Shown: positions 54,617 to 63,499 of the stretch, one piece after another
Layout of the letters: every line of letters begins with the position of its first letter
Numbering within the stretch: position 1 is the first letter of the stretch
DNA from: Pseudomonas paralcaligenes
GTDB taxonomy: Bacteria; Pseudomonadota; Gammaproteobacteria; Pseudomonadales; Pseudomonadaceae
Assembly: GCF_019655855.1 (NCBI RefSeq)
Contig: NZ_BPFX01000014.1
Coordinates: 253,176-317,175, forward strand
Length of the DNA: 64,000 bases
Direction of reading: 5' to 3'
Program-made: the position numbers and the translations under genes
The notes under the pieces: model-generated
Databases searched by the model: none
The model's input: the letters and a program-made list of their open reading frames with translations, nothing else
What the model was told of the DNA's origin: nothing

Positions 54617-56857
54617 CTATTTGATGCAATCCACGGTATAGCACGCATCCTCGCGCTGCAGGCCGTGGACGTCGGCGTCGAAGCCGGGGAACTGGCTGTC
54701 GAAGGTGCGGGCGAACTGCAGGTAGTCGATGATCGAGCGGGTCTCGGCGGTGAAGCGCTCGCCCGGCATGATCAGCGGGATGCCCGGCGGGTACGGTACC
54801 AGCATCACCGCGGCGATACGCCCTTCGAGCTGCTCGATGGGCACCGCCTCGACCCCGCCGCGCACCAGCTGGTCGTAGGCGTCGGCCGGCTTGATCGCCA
54901 CCTCCGGCAGCACGGTGTACATGCGCTTGAGCGCCTTGGCCGTGGCGTTCTCCCGGTAACAGGCATGCAGCTCGTCGCACAGGTCGCGCAGGCCCATGCC
55001 GGCGTAGCGCGCGCCGCCCTCGCGGGCGATCGACGGCAGCGCGTCGGCCAGCGGCACATTGGCGTCGTACAGGCGCTTGAATTCCAGCAGTTCGGTGAGC
55101 AGGGTGCTCCACTTGCCCTTGGTGATGCCCATGGAGAACAGCACCAGGAAGGAATACAGGCCGGTCTTCTCCACCACCAGGCCGCGCTCCCAGAGGAACT
55201 TGCTGACCACCGCCGCGGGAATGCCGGCCTCGGCCAGCCTGCCGTCGGCGCTCAGGCCCGGCATCACCAGGGTCACCTTGATCGGGTCGAGCAGCACATA
55301 GTCCTCGGCCACGTCGCCGAAGCCGTGCCAGTCGGCCGCGGGCGCCAGCAGCCAGTCGCCGGTGGCGACAGCGTCGGCGCCATCGGCCTGCTCCGGCTGC
55401 CAGATGCTGAACCACCAGTCGTCCGCCGCCAGGTTCTGCCGCAGGTTGGCCAGGGCGCGGCGGAAGCTCAGCGCCTCGTCGAAGGTCTCCTGGATCAGCG
55501 AACGCCCGGCCGGGCCCTCCATCATCGCCGAGGCCACGTCCAGCGAGGCGATGATGCCGTACTGCGGCGAGGTGGAGATGTGCATCATGAAGGCTTCGTT
55601 GAAGCGGTCGCGGTCCAGCTGGCGCACGCCGCCGTCCTGCACGTGGATCATCGAGGCCTGGCTGAAGGCGGCCAGCAGCTTGTGGGTGGAATGGGTAGTG
55701 AACACCAGCGGCGAGTGCTCGTCGCTGTGGGTGCCCATGCCGTAGCGCCCGGCGTAGAACTCGTGGAAGGCGGCGTAGGCGTACCAGGCCTCGTCGAAGT
55801 GCAGCACTTCCACCGAGTCTCCCAGGGCCTGCTTGACCATCTCGGCGTTGTAGCAGAGACCGTCGTAGGTGGAGTTGGTGACCACCGCCAGTTTGACCTT
55901 GGGTGCACGCCCCTTGGCCAGCGGGCTGGCGTCGATCTTGGCCTGGATCGATTCGCGGCTGAACTCGGAGAGCGGAATCGGCCCGATGATGCCCAGCTCG
56001 TTGCGCTCGGGGCACAGGTATAGCGGGATGGCGCCGGTCATGATGATCGAATGCAGGATCGACTTGTGGCAGTTGCGGTCGACCAGTACCAGGTCGTCGC
56101 GGCCGACCATGGAGTGCCAGACGATCTTGTTCGCCGTCGAGGTGCCGTTGATCACGAAGAAGGTGTGGTCGGCGCCGAAGTTGCGCGCCGCGCGGGCCTC
56201 GGCCTCGGCCAGAGGGCCGGTGTGGTCGAGCAGCGAGCCCAGCTCGGGCACCGACACCGACAGGTCCGAGCGCAGGGTGTTCTCGCCGAAGAACTGGTGG
56301 AAGGCCTGCCCCACCGGGCTCTTGCGGTAGGCCACGCCGCCGCCGTGGCCGGGCGTGTGCCAGGAATAGTTGGATTGCGCGGTGTGCTGTACCAGCGCCT
56401 TGAAGAACGGCGGCAGCAGGCCGTCCAGGTAATTGTGTGCGGCGCGCGCCACCTGGCGGGCGAGGAAGGACACGGTGTCCTCGTACAGATAAAGGATGCC
56501 GCGCAGGTGGTTGAGGTCGGCCATGGCGTCGGCCGGCGCGTTCTCGATGGTCACCTGCTCGCCCAAGGCGAAGATCGGCAGCTGCGGCGCGCGCACCCGG
56601 GCGATGCGGATAAGCTCGACCATGTCCTGCAGCAGGCGCTGGTTCTCCCCCGCCCCCTCGGCGGCCACCAGGATGCAGGCCAGGCCGTGGTGGGTCGAGG
56701 CGACGATGCGGCCCTCGGCGGAGCTGGCGGTGGAGAGGATGGTGAAGCCGTCCTTGCCCAGTTCTTCGGCAATGGCCCGGACGCGCTCGCCAGCGACGGT
56801 GTCGGCCTTGATGTCGCGGTGGACGATGAGGATGGGGAAGTTCAGGTCTTTGTACAT
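54617..56857 (-). CDS. ldcA: Constitutive-type lysine decarboxylase LdcA
   Basis: 746 residues, the length of Orn/Lys/Arg decarboxylases. An N-terminal response-regulator-like wing domain (about 1-130), a PLP fold-type I core and a C-terminal domain. The PLP lysine is in FTTHSTHKLLAAFSQAS (about 390). TPGHGGGVAYRKSP is the substrate-side motif. It decarboxylates lysine to cadaverine, important in Pseudomonas lysine catabolism. The APC permease lies 49 nt downstream. In P. aeruginosa it is ArgR-controlled; I did not find an ArgR box. Confidence 0.93.
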   Translation of the reverse strand: MYKDLNFPILIVHRDIKADTVAGERVRAIAEELGKDGFTILSTASSAEGRIVASTHHGLACILVAAEGAGENQRLLQDMVELIRIARVRAPQLPIFALGEQVTIENAPADAMADLNHLRGILYLYEDTVSFLARQVARAAHNYLDGLLPPFFKALVQHTAQSNYSWHTPGHGGGVAYRKSPVGQAFHQFFGENTLRSDLSVSVPELGSLLDHTGPLAEAEARAARNFGADHTFFVINGTSTANKIVWHSMVGRDDLVLVDRNCHKSILHSIIMTGAIPLYLCPERNELGIIGPIPLSEFSRESIQAKIDASPLAKGRAPKVKLAVVTNSTYDGLCYNAEMVKQALGDSVEVLHFDEAWYAYAAFHEFYAGRYGMGTHSDEHSPLVFTTHSTHKLLAAFSQASMIHVQDGGVRQLDRDRFNEAFMMHISTSPQYGIIASLDVASAMMEGPAGRSLIQETFDEALSFRRALANLRQNLAADDWWFSIWQPEQADGADAVATGDWLLAPAADWHGFGDVAEDYVLLDPIKVTLVMPGLSADGRLAEAGIPAAVVSKFLWERGLVVEKTGLYSFLVLFSMGITKGKWSTLLTELLEFKRLYDANVPLADALPSIAREGGARYAGMGLRDLCDELHACYRENATAKALKRMYTVLPEVAIKPADAYDQLVRGGVEAVPIEQLEGRIAAVMLVPYPPGIPLIMPGERFTAETRSIIDYLQFARTFDSQFPGFDADVHGLQREDACYTVDCIK

Positions 56858-57383
56858 TGGAGGTTCCTGAGGGTAGGCGCTCTGCGGCGCCTGATCACCT
56901 CAGGGTAGAAGTTCGCCGTGGGCGGCGGAACCCCCTGTGCGGAAGGCTATAAGAAAAGGTCGCAATACGGCAGCTGCAAGCTGCTCAGTATGCGAGCCGA
57001 GGCCCCCAGACTTTCCAGTGTTTTTGCTTGGCCATGTCCCCGTTGCGTGTTGCAGTTACAGCTGCTCTGCGGAAACGGCCTGTCTGCAATATCGATAGGA
57101 ACCTGCAGGTGGGTTAGGTCACAGACCGTAGCTCACGCCGTGACACCACCGGTGGATTGCGCCGGCAAGTGGCTAACCCACCCTACCTGTTGCGCGGTCA
57201 AGACCCTCTATCTGAACGCTGTAGCTGCATGCCCCTGGATTCCCGCATGCGCGGGAATGACGAGGTAGGGGGGAGTTTTTTCCGAAACCGTCATCCCCGC
57301 GCAGGCGGGGATCCAGAAGGTGTCGGGGAACTACAACGCCCAACGGTGACATAGCCGTTTACCTGTAGCTGGCAGCCTGTCGC
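56858..57383. other. 526-bp intergenic region with two palindromic repeats
   Basis: No gene recognised. It contains the ldcA promoter. GTGGGTTAG (about 57109-57117) is inverted as CTAACCCAC (57173-57181), a repeat with 50-60 bp between arms. Then a 28-bp inverted pair follows: CTGGATTCCCGC at 57235-57263 and its complement at 57289-57316 (the CCCGCATGCGCGGG-type intergenic repeat). Confidence 0.8.
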
Positions 57384-58136
57384 TTATGACTGCGCTTCTT
57401 CCATCTTGACCCACAGCGACGGGCCGCCGGCGGCCTTCTCGATGATCGCCAGGCGTACCGCATGGGCCGCCAGTTCTTCCTCGGTGGCGCGCAGCACGCG
57501 GATCGGCGCGCGGTTCGGGTCGAGCCGGCGGATCGGGCTGGGCAGTATGCGGCCGGAGCCGTCGCCGCCCTCGCCGGCCAGCGACAGGTGGGTCTGGCCA
57601 CCGGTCATGGTCAGGTAGACGTCGGCCAGGATCTCGGCATCGAGCAGTGCGCCGTGCAGGTCGCGGCCGGAGTTGTCCACGCCGTAGCGCTTGCACAGGG
57701 CGTCGAGGTTGTTGCGCTGGCCCGGGTGGCGCTCGCGGGCCATCAGCAGGGTGTCGAGCACCGAGCAGTAGTCGTTGACCTCGCTGCGCTCGCTCTGGCC
57801 CAGCAGGGCGAATTCGTTGTTGATGAAGCCGATGTCGAACGCCGCGTTGTGGATGATCAGCTGGGCACCGTTGATGAACTCGAAGAACTCGTCGGCCACG
57901 TCCTTGAAACGCGGCTTGTCGGCGACGAATTCGTTGGTGATGCCGTGGACCGCGATCGCGCCTTCGTCGATCTCCCGGTCCGGGTTGAGGTAGACGTGGA
58001 AGTGGCGGCCGGTCAGGCGGCGGCCATCCAGTTCGACGCAACCGATTTCGATGATGCGGTGACCGTCGGTCACCGGCATGCCGGTGGTTTCGGTATCCAG
58101 CACGACCAGACGAGTACCGGAGAATTGTCCACTCAT
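57384..58136 (-). CDS. dnaQ: DNA polymerase III epsilon subunit (proofreading exonuclease)
   Basis: 250 residues from ATG 58136 (MSGQFSGTRLVVLDTETTGM). Exo I VLDTETTGM (about 11-19), Exo II HNAAFDIGFINNEF (about 97-110) and Exo III with HGALLDAEILADVY (about 155-168) supply the DEDDh residues. It proofreads replication as part of the polymerase III core. No rnhA lies next to it, unlike P. aeruginosa from memory. Confidence 0.95.
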   Translation of the reverse strand: MSGQFSGTRLVVLDTETTGMPVTDGHRIIEIGCVELDGRRLTGRHFHVYLNPDREIDEGAIAVHGITNEFVADKPRFKDVADEFFEFINGAQLIIHNAAFDIGFINNEFALLGQSERSEVNDYCSVLDTLLMARERHPGQRNNLDALCKRYGVDNSGRDLHGALLDAEILADVYLTMTGGQTHLSLAGEGGDGSGRILPSPIRRLDPNRAPIRVLRATEEELAAHAVRLAIIEKAAGGPSLWVKMEEAQS

Positions 58137-58280
58137 AGAACCGCAGAACCCCATCAAGAAAAGTGCCTGTGAATGCCGGGCACAATTAGAACCTCGATGG
58201 ACGCGGATGGCGAGTGGTTTTGCCGGTCGCTCGACGGAGAGTCTGCCGCAGAGGCACGAAGGCCCCGCGGCACGGGATGG

Positions 58281-59195
58281 TCAGGCGACCGAGGCGGCGC
58301 TTTCAGCCGGCGCCTCGACCTTGGCCGGCTGCGCCGTCGCCAGCTTGCTCAGGCGGCGGCGCTCCTGCTCCGGCTTGTACAGGTGCTCGAAGCAGAAGTT
58401 GGTGGCCTCGACGTAGCCCTCGGCGGCGCCGCAGTCGAAGCGCTTGCCCTTGAACTTGTAGGCCAGCACGCAGCCCTGCCGGGCCTGCTTCATCAGCGCG
58501 TCGGTGATCTGGATCTCGCCGCCCTTGCCCGGTTCGGTCTGCTCGATGAGCTTGAAGATGTCCGGGGTGAGGATGTAGCGGCCGATGATCGCCAGGTTAG
58601 ACGGCGCGTCCTCGGGCCTGGGTTTCTCCACCATGCGGTCGACCCGGAAGATGTCGTCGCGGATCGCCTCGCCGGCGATGATCCCGTACTTGTGGGTCTC
58701 CTCCGGCGGCACCTCCTGAATGGCGACGATGGAGCAGCGGAACTGGTTGTACAGCCTGGCCATCTGGGTCAGCACGCCGTCGCCGCCGGGGTTCAGGCAC
58801 AGGTCGTCGGCCAGCACCACGGCGAAGGCCTCGTCGCCGATCAGCGGGCGGCCGGTGAGGATGGCGTGGCCGAGGCCCTTCATCTCGATCTGGCGGGTGT
58901 AGGAGAAGGTGCATTTGTCGATCAGCCGGCGGATGCCGCGCAGGGCGCTCTCCTTGTCGGTGTTGCTGATCTCGCGCTCCAGCTCGTAGCTGATGTCGAA
59001 GTGATCCTCCAGCGAGCGCTTGCCGCGCCCGGTGACCATGGCGATCTGGTGGAGGCCGGCCTCGTACGCTTCCTCGACCGCGTACTGGATCAGCGGGGTG
59101 TCCACCACCGGCAGCATTTCCTTGGGCATCGACTTGGTGGCCGGGAGAAAACGGGTGCCGTAGCCCGCGGCGGGAAACAGACATTTCTTGATCAT
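58281..59195 (-). CDS. galU: UTP-glucose-1-phosphate uridylyltransferase
   Basis: 304 residues. The nucleotidyltransferase signature FPAAGYGTRFLPATKSMPKE (about 7-26), and VVLADDLCLNPGG (about 128-140). It makes UDP-glucose for LPS, exopolysaccharide and trehalose pathways. The C-terminal alanine- and lysine-rich tail (RRRLSKLATAQPAKVEAPAE) extends beyond the conserved core. Confidence 0.95.
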   Translation of the reverse strand: MIKKCLFPAAGYGTRFLPATKSMPKEMLPVVDTPLIQYAVEEAYEAGLHQIAMVTGRGKRSLEDHFDISYELEREISNTDKESALRGIRRLIDKCTFSYTRQIEMKGLGHAILTGRPLIGDEAFAVVLADDLCLNPGGDGVLTQMARLYNQFRCSIVAIQEVPPEETHKYGIIAGEAIRDDIFRVDRMVEKPRPEDAPSNLAIIGRYILTPDIFKLIEQTEPGKGGEIQITDALMKQARQGCVLAYKFKGKRFDCGAAEGYVEATNFCFEHLYKPEQERRRLSKLATAQPAKVEAPAESAASVA

Positions 59196-59260
59196 CTTGG
59201 TATCACCGATTGATGTGTCAGCATGAACAGCTGACTCGCCCCGCGGCGGCCCGGTTCAAG

Positions 59261-60205
59261 CTATTTCGCCGGCGGGCGCGTGACGCCCAGGACCACCGCG
59301 GCGATGCGCTCGACCGCGTCGTAGCCGGGCTCCAGCAGCTGCTCGCCGAACACGTCCGGGTCCATCTCGCGGTAGCTCCAGACGAAGTCCTGGCCGGCCA
59401 TGCAGGCCTTGCAGTACTCCAGCAGCGGGTCGCGGCCGCCGACCATGGCGACCCCGGTGTACAGCAGCAGGCTGCCGCCGGGGGCCAGGCGCGGCAGCGC
59501 GGCCTCGATGATGCGCAGCGCCAGCTCCGCGCCCAGTTCGCCGCCGCCGTGGCGGTAGGCGCGCTCCTGGGGGTCGAGCATGTACGGCGGGTTGCTGACG
59601 ATCAGGTCGAACTGGCCGGCGACGCCATCCAGCAGGTCGCTGCGCAGCGCGCGCAGGTTGCCGACGCCGGCCAGCCGGGCGTTGACCTCGGTGTACTCCA
59701 GCGCCAGCGGGTTGATGTCCAGGCCGAACACCTCCGCGGCCGGGTTGGCGTGGGCCATCAGCAGCGCACCCGGGCCGGCGCCGCAGCCGATGTCGGCGGC
59801 GCGGCGCAGGCTGCCGGCCGGCTGGCGGCGCAGCTGCTGGTCGATGGCCTGGGCGAAGCGGTAGGTGTCCGGGCCGAAGAACACCGCGTCCTGCGCCAGG
59901 GTCGGGTAGCGCGCGTGCACGTAGAGTTCGTCGCCGAGGCTCGACCAGCGCACCGCGCTGGCCCAGCCGCCGGGCACTTCGAGCAGCACGTTGGCGCTGT
60001 CCATCAGGGCGAACAGCTCCTCGCCGACCGTCTCCCGGCGGAACGGCCGGCTCCAGCCGAACACGCCGGCCAGGTCAGTGGCCCAGGCATTCTCCGGGCG
60101 GGCGTTGACCCGCTGGTGGGTCAGCGGGGTGACCGTGGTGAAGCGGTAGGCGCGGGCGTGCAGCGCCTGGCCGAGGCGCAGCAGGTGGCGGTTGAGCCGG
60201 CCCAT
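59261..60205 (-). CDS. Class I SAM methyltransferase, RsmC/PrmC-like (NPPY)
   Basis: 314 residues. An N-terminal domain of about 150 residues, then the SAM motif AADIGCGAGPGALLMA (about 145-160) and LDINPLALEYTEVNA, and the catalytic SNPPYML (about 206). NPPY denotes N6- or N-methylation of nucleic acid or protein Gln. Its ATG overlaps the stop of the diiron-enzyme gene by one base (TGATG), so the two are coupled. Substrate unknown. Confidence 0.85.
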   Translation of the reverse strand: MGRLNRHLLRLGQALHARAYRFTTVTPLTHQRVNARPENAWATDLAGVFGWSRPFRRETVGEELFALMDSANVLLEVPGGWASAVRWSSLGDELYVHARYPTLAQDAVFFGPDTYRFAQAIDQQLRRQPAGSLRRAADIGCGAGPGALLMAHANPAAEVFGLDINPLALEYTEVNARLAGVGNLRALRSDLLDGVAGQFDLIVSNPPYMLDPQERAYRHGGGELGAELALRIIEAALPRLAPGGSLLLYTGVAMVGGRDPLLEYCKACMAGQDFVWSYREMDPDVFGEQLLEPGYDAVERIAAVVLGVTRPPAK

Positions 60206-61566
60206 CAGCGATGGCTCGCGGCGAACAGGCGGGTGGCCAGCAGCCCCGCCGGAGTGTGGTGCAGCGCCGGCGCCATCAGCGCGATCAGGCGGCGCGTGCG
60301 CTGCCCGGCGGACAGGCCCTCCAGTTCGGCCAGCAGCGCCCGCGCCTCGCTGGCGAAGTCGCCTTGCGCCGGCGCCGCCTCGGCGGGCTGGCGCCGGGGC
60401 ACGGCGGCGCCCTGCTCCGCCAGCCAGTCACCGGCGATCCAGTCGTGCAGCAGCGCCCGCTCGTAGGGGCTGAACACGCCGAACATGGCCGCCTTCTCGC
60501 CGTCGATCAGCTGCCAGAAGTGACTGTCGCGCGGGTCCTGGTGGCGACGGATCCAGCCGCGCGCCTGCAGGGCGGCGAGGAACTCGCCCATGCGCCCCGG
60601 CGCGCCGAGCCACTGGTTGACCGTGCGCCCGTCGATGCGGCAATGGTCCGAGTGCACCCGCCCGGCGACCTGGCGCTTGCGTTCGAGCATCGCCAGCAGC
60701 TCGCGCTGCAGGTCGAACTCGGCGATGGCCGCCGTGCTGCCCAGGCCGAGGTCGTTGAGGCGGTAGCCGAGGCCGACCCGGCGCAGGAAGCGGGCGCGGT
60801 CGCCGACCACCGGCAGATTGTCCCACAGCGCCTGCACCGCGCGCTGTGCGTGGCCGCTGCCGGCGTTGTCGATGGTCACGTGGAGCTGGAAGTAATAGGG
60901 GTCGATGCCCAGCTCGCCGAGTTCGTAGGTAGTGATCAGCAGGTGCAGCGGCAACTGCTCGTAGCCCAGGTTGTAGCCGATCAGCTCGGGCAGGTAGCGC
61001 TCCGCCAGGTGCCCCAGGGCGAGCTGCTGGGCGCCCTGCACGTAATGCGCGTCGCCCAGGCCGGCGAGGTCGTCGCAGCCGTGCTCGGCCAGCAGCCGGC
61101 GGTAGAGCAGCACGTGGTTCTGCGCCGCCTGGCCGCCGCCGAGTTCTTCCACGTAGGTCTGTACCAGCGGCTGCAGGCGCAGCTCGTGCCAATGGGGCAG
61201 CACGCCATACAGCCAGGCGCCGTCGACCAGCTTGGTCGGCGCCACGGCGCGGAGGAAGTACAGGGCGTGGGCGCGGCCGCCGAAGTAGCGCCGCGGCTCG
61301 CCGTCGCGGCGGTCGCGCAGGTAGTCGGCGTAGGCCTCGGTGGTGCGCTTGGCGCCGGCCCGCACCCAGTCGAGCAGGCGCTGCGGGTCGTCCGGCAGGT
61401 CGCAGGGCAGTTGCTCGGCGTGAGCCAGCTGGGTGTCCAGGAAGTCCGCCGCGCGGGTCAGGGTGGCGGGGTCGGCGGGCGTGTGCAGCAGCGCCTGGTA
61501 GAGATCGCGCAGCGGATGGCAATCCACCGCGCTCAGCTGACTGCAAGGCGTTGACGCTGTGCTCAT
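60205..61566 (-). CDS. Iron-containing redox enzyme (haem-oxygenase-like diiron) family
   Basis: 453 residues from ATG 61566 (MSTASTPCSQLSAVDCHPLR). Helical haem-oxygenase-like domain with ELGELGIDPYYFQLHVTIDN and AGSGHAQRAVQALWDNL (about 235-270), whose E, H, D and H residues match the HDO-type diiron ligands. A C-terminal helical tail binds no recognised cofactor. Members oxidise various natural-product or lipid substrates; the substrate is unknown. Overlaps the methyltransferase gene and is divergent from the YbdK-like ligase. Confidence 0.82.
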   Translation of the reverse strand: MSTASTPCSQLSAVDCHPLRDLYQALLHTPADPATLTRAADFLDTQLAHAEQLPCDLPDDPQRLLDWVRAGAKRTTEAYADYLRDRRDGEPRRYFGGRAHALYFLRAVAPTKLVDGAWLYGVLPHWHELRLQPLVQTYVEELGGGQAAQNHVLLYRRLLAEHGCDDLAGLGDAHYVQGAQQLALGHLAERYLPELIGYNLGYEQLPLHLLITTYELGELGIDPYYFQLHVTIDNAGSGHAQRAVQALWDNLPVVGDRARFLRRVGLGYRLNDLGLGSTAAIAEFDLQRELLAMLERKRQVAGRVHSDHCRIDGRTVNQWLGAPGRMGEFLAALQARGWIRRHQDPRDSHFWQLIDGEKAAMFGVFSPYERALLHDWIAGDWLAEQGAAVPRRQPAEAAPAQGDFASEARALLAELEGLSAGQRTRRLIALMAPALHHTPAGLLATRLFAASHR

Positions 61567-61668
61567 GGCCTGTTCCCGGATCGTGGTCTGGTTAAGCTCT
61601 CGGATGTCGCGGCGCGGCAAAGATTCAGGCGGATTGAACTTGCCCTCGCGGCCGCCCGTCCCTTGGGA

Positions 61669-62799
61669 ATGCGAGCCACCCTGCCCCCTTGCGCCCCCGG
61701 CTTCGGCATCGAGGAAGAATTCCTCCTCGTCGACCGGACCAGCCGCGACGTCTGCGCCGAGCCCCCGCGCGAGCTGATCGAAGCCCTGCGCCAGGCGTTC
61801 GGCCCGGGCCTGGCCGAGGAGATGTTCCGCAGCCAGATCGAACTGGTGACACCGGTGCTGCACGACGCTGACGCGGCGCGCGACTGCCTGCTGCTGGGCC
61901 GCCGGCGCCTGGCCGAACTGGCCGCGGGCTTCGGCCTCGCCCCCTATGGCGCGGCGTCCCACCCCTTCGCCGACTGGCGCCGGCAGCTGGCCACCGACTC
62001 GCCGCACTACCGCCGGCTGTTCGACGACTACCGCGACGTGGCCCAACGCAGCCTGGTGTCAGGGCTGCACGTGCACGTCGGCGTGGCGCCAGAAATCGAC
62101 CGGGTGCAGGTGATGAACCGGGTGCTGCCGTGGCTGCCGCTGCTGCTGGCCCTGAGCGCCTCGTCGCCGTTCTGGGAGGGCCGGCGGACCGGCCTGCTCA
62201 GCTACCGCCGCACCCTGTGCGGGGAATGGCCGCGCATGTGCATCCCCGAGCCGCTGGCCGACGCTGCCGCGCTGGCCGGCTATGTCGAGCGGCTGACGGC
62301 CTGCGGCGCGATCCGCAAGGCCGGCGACCTGTGGTGGTTCATCCGCCCCTCGGCGCGCTTCCCCACCCTCGAACTGCGCATCGCCGACGCCTGCCCCCGG
62401 GTGGACGACGTGCTGTGCATCGCCGGGCTGTTCCGCGGCCTGGTGGCCTGGGCCAGCGAGACGGGCGACACGCCGGCCGATGGCGCTGGGCGAATATGGC
62501 TGGAAGAGAACTACTGGCGCGCCCGGCGCCTGGGCTGTACGGCACGCTTCCTCGACACGGGCGGCGAGGAATGGGCGGCGGGCGACTGGCTGGAACGGCT
62601 GAGCGAGCGGATCGGCCCGTGGCGGGACGAAGCGGCATTCGAGCAGGCCCGGCGCATCCTGCGCGACGGCAGCAGCGGCGAGCGCCAGCTGGCGCACTAC
62701 GAACAGGCCATCGGCGCCGGCCTCGACCCGCGGCAGGCGCTGGCCGGCGTGGTCGATCAGGTGCTGAAGGAAACCTCTGCAGCCTGTGACACGCCGTAG
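61669..62799 (+). CDS. YbdK-type carboxylate-amine ligase (GCS2 family)
   Basis: 376 residues from ATG 61669; TTG 61663 is an alternative. The GCS2 motif GFGIEEEFLLVDR (about 11-23), QIELVTPVL (about 57), and HVHVGVAPEIDRV (about 130-142). Members ligate glutamate or another acid to an amine with ATP; E. coli YbdK has weak glutamate-cysteine ligase activity. Divergent from the diiron enzyme across 102 bp, so possibly co-regulated. Confidence 0.9.
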   Translation: MRATLPPCAPGFGIEEEFLLVDRTSRDVCAEPPRELIEALRQAFGPGLAEEMFRSQIELVTPVLHDADAARDCLLLGRRRLAELAAGFGLAPYGAASHPFADWRRQLATDSPHYRRLFDDYRDVAQRSLVSGLHVHVGVAPEIDRVQVMNRVLPWLPLLLALSASSPFWEGRRTGLLSYRRTLCGEWPRMCIPEPLADAAALAGYVERLTACGAIRKAGDLWWFIRPSARFPTLELRIADACPRVDDVLCIAGLFRGLVAWASETGDTPADGAGRIWLEENYWRARRLGCTARFLDTGGEEWAAGDWLERLSERIGPWRDEAAFEQARRILRDGSSGERQLAHYEQAIGAGLDPRQALAGVVDQVLKETSAACDTP

Positions 62800-62852
62800 G
62801 GTGCGCCGCGCGCACCGCGGGGAACGTTGCGGTGCGCACGGCGCACCCTACG
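62795..62852. repeat. Inverted pair of the GGTGCGC repeat
   Basis: CGTAGGGTGCGCCGCGCGCA plus CC at 62795-62816 is inverted at 62831-62852. It separates the YbdK-like gene from the hemerythrin gene and overlaps the ligase stop. Confidence 0.85.
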
Positions 62853-62862
62853 CGCGTCGAGA

Positions 62863-63333
62863 TCAGGCCGCCTCGCGGCCCAGGGACTGCTTGAGGCTGC
62901 GCTTGCGCGCCTCCATCTGCTCGCCCAGCTCCTCCAGCTTCTTCGCCCCGAGCAGCTTCCTGGCCTTGGGGAACATGTCCTTTTCCTCTTCCTCGATGTG
63001 GTGCTCCAGCAGCTCCTTGAGCACCTTGGCGCGGCCGGCGAAGGTGGTGGTGGACGGGTCGGTCTTCATCAGCTCGGGTAGCACGCGGGCATCCACGGCG
63101 CGGTGCTCCTCGGTCGCCTCGGCGGTCATCACCGCCTCGTCCCGGGCGCCGGCCGCCTGATAGGCCGGGTAGAAGATCTGTTCCTCCAGATCGGTGTGCA
63201 CCGCCAGCTCCATGTGCAGCCGGTGCACCAGGTCCTGGCGGGTCTTCACCGCGCGTTCGGTGGTGGCGACCAGTTTCTCCAGCAGTTGCTTGACCACCTG
63301 GTGGTCCTGTTTGAGCAGCTCTACGGCGTTCAT
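62863..63333 (-). CDS. Hemerythrin-domain protein
   Basis: 156 residues. HHE-type helices: LLKQDHQVVKQLLEKL (His near 11), HTDLEEQIFYPAY (about 46-58), EEHRAV (His near 76), HHIEEEEKDMFPKA (about 108-121). A C-terminal basic helix follows. Hemerythrins bind O2 or NO through a diiron site. It lies between the YbdK-like gene and the DUF4142 gene; convergent with the former, divergent from the latter. Confidence 0.92.
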   Translation of the reverse strand: MNAVELLKQDHQVVKQLLEKLVATTERAVKTRQDLVHRLHMELAVHTDLEEQIFYPAYQAAGARDEAVMTAEATEEHRAVDARVLPELMKTDPSTTTFAGRAKVLKELLEHHIEEEEKDMFPKARKLLGAKKLEELGEQMEARKRSLKQSLGREAA

Positions 63334-63499
63334 CGTTTTCTCCAGGCTAGGGGGACTGCTTCCGCGTCACGGTGTGCGGACATAAGGTCGACTCCCCGCT
63401 GCGCCTCGAAGTTCGAGTGATCGGTGCCCGGGCGATTTAGCTGAACTTCACCGCCGCGCGGGGCTTCTACAACCTCGTAACCTGACTGGAGGACCCGCC

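Noticed and set aside
56858-57000. ArgR operator upstream of ldcA
   Set aside because: Expected from P. aeruginosa biology but no convincing motif seen.
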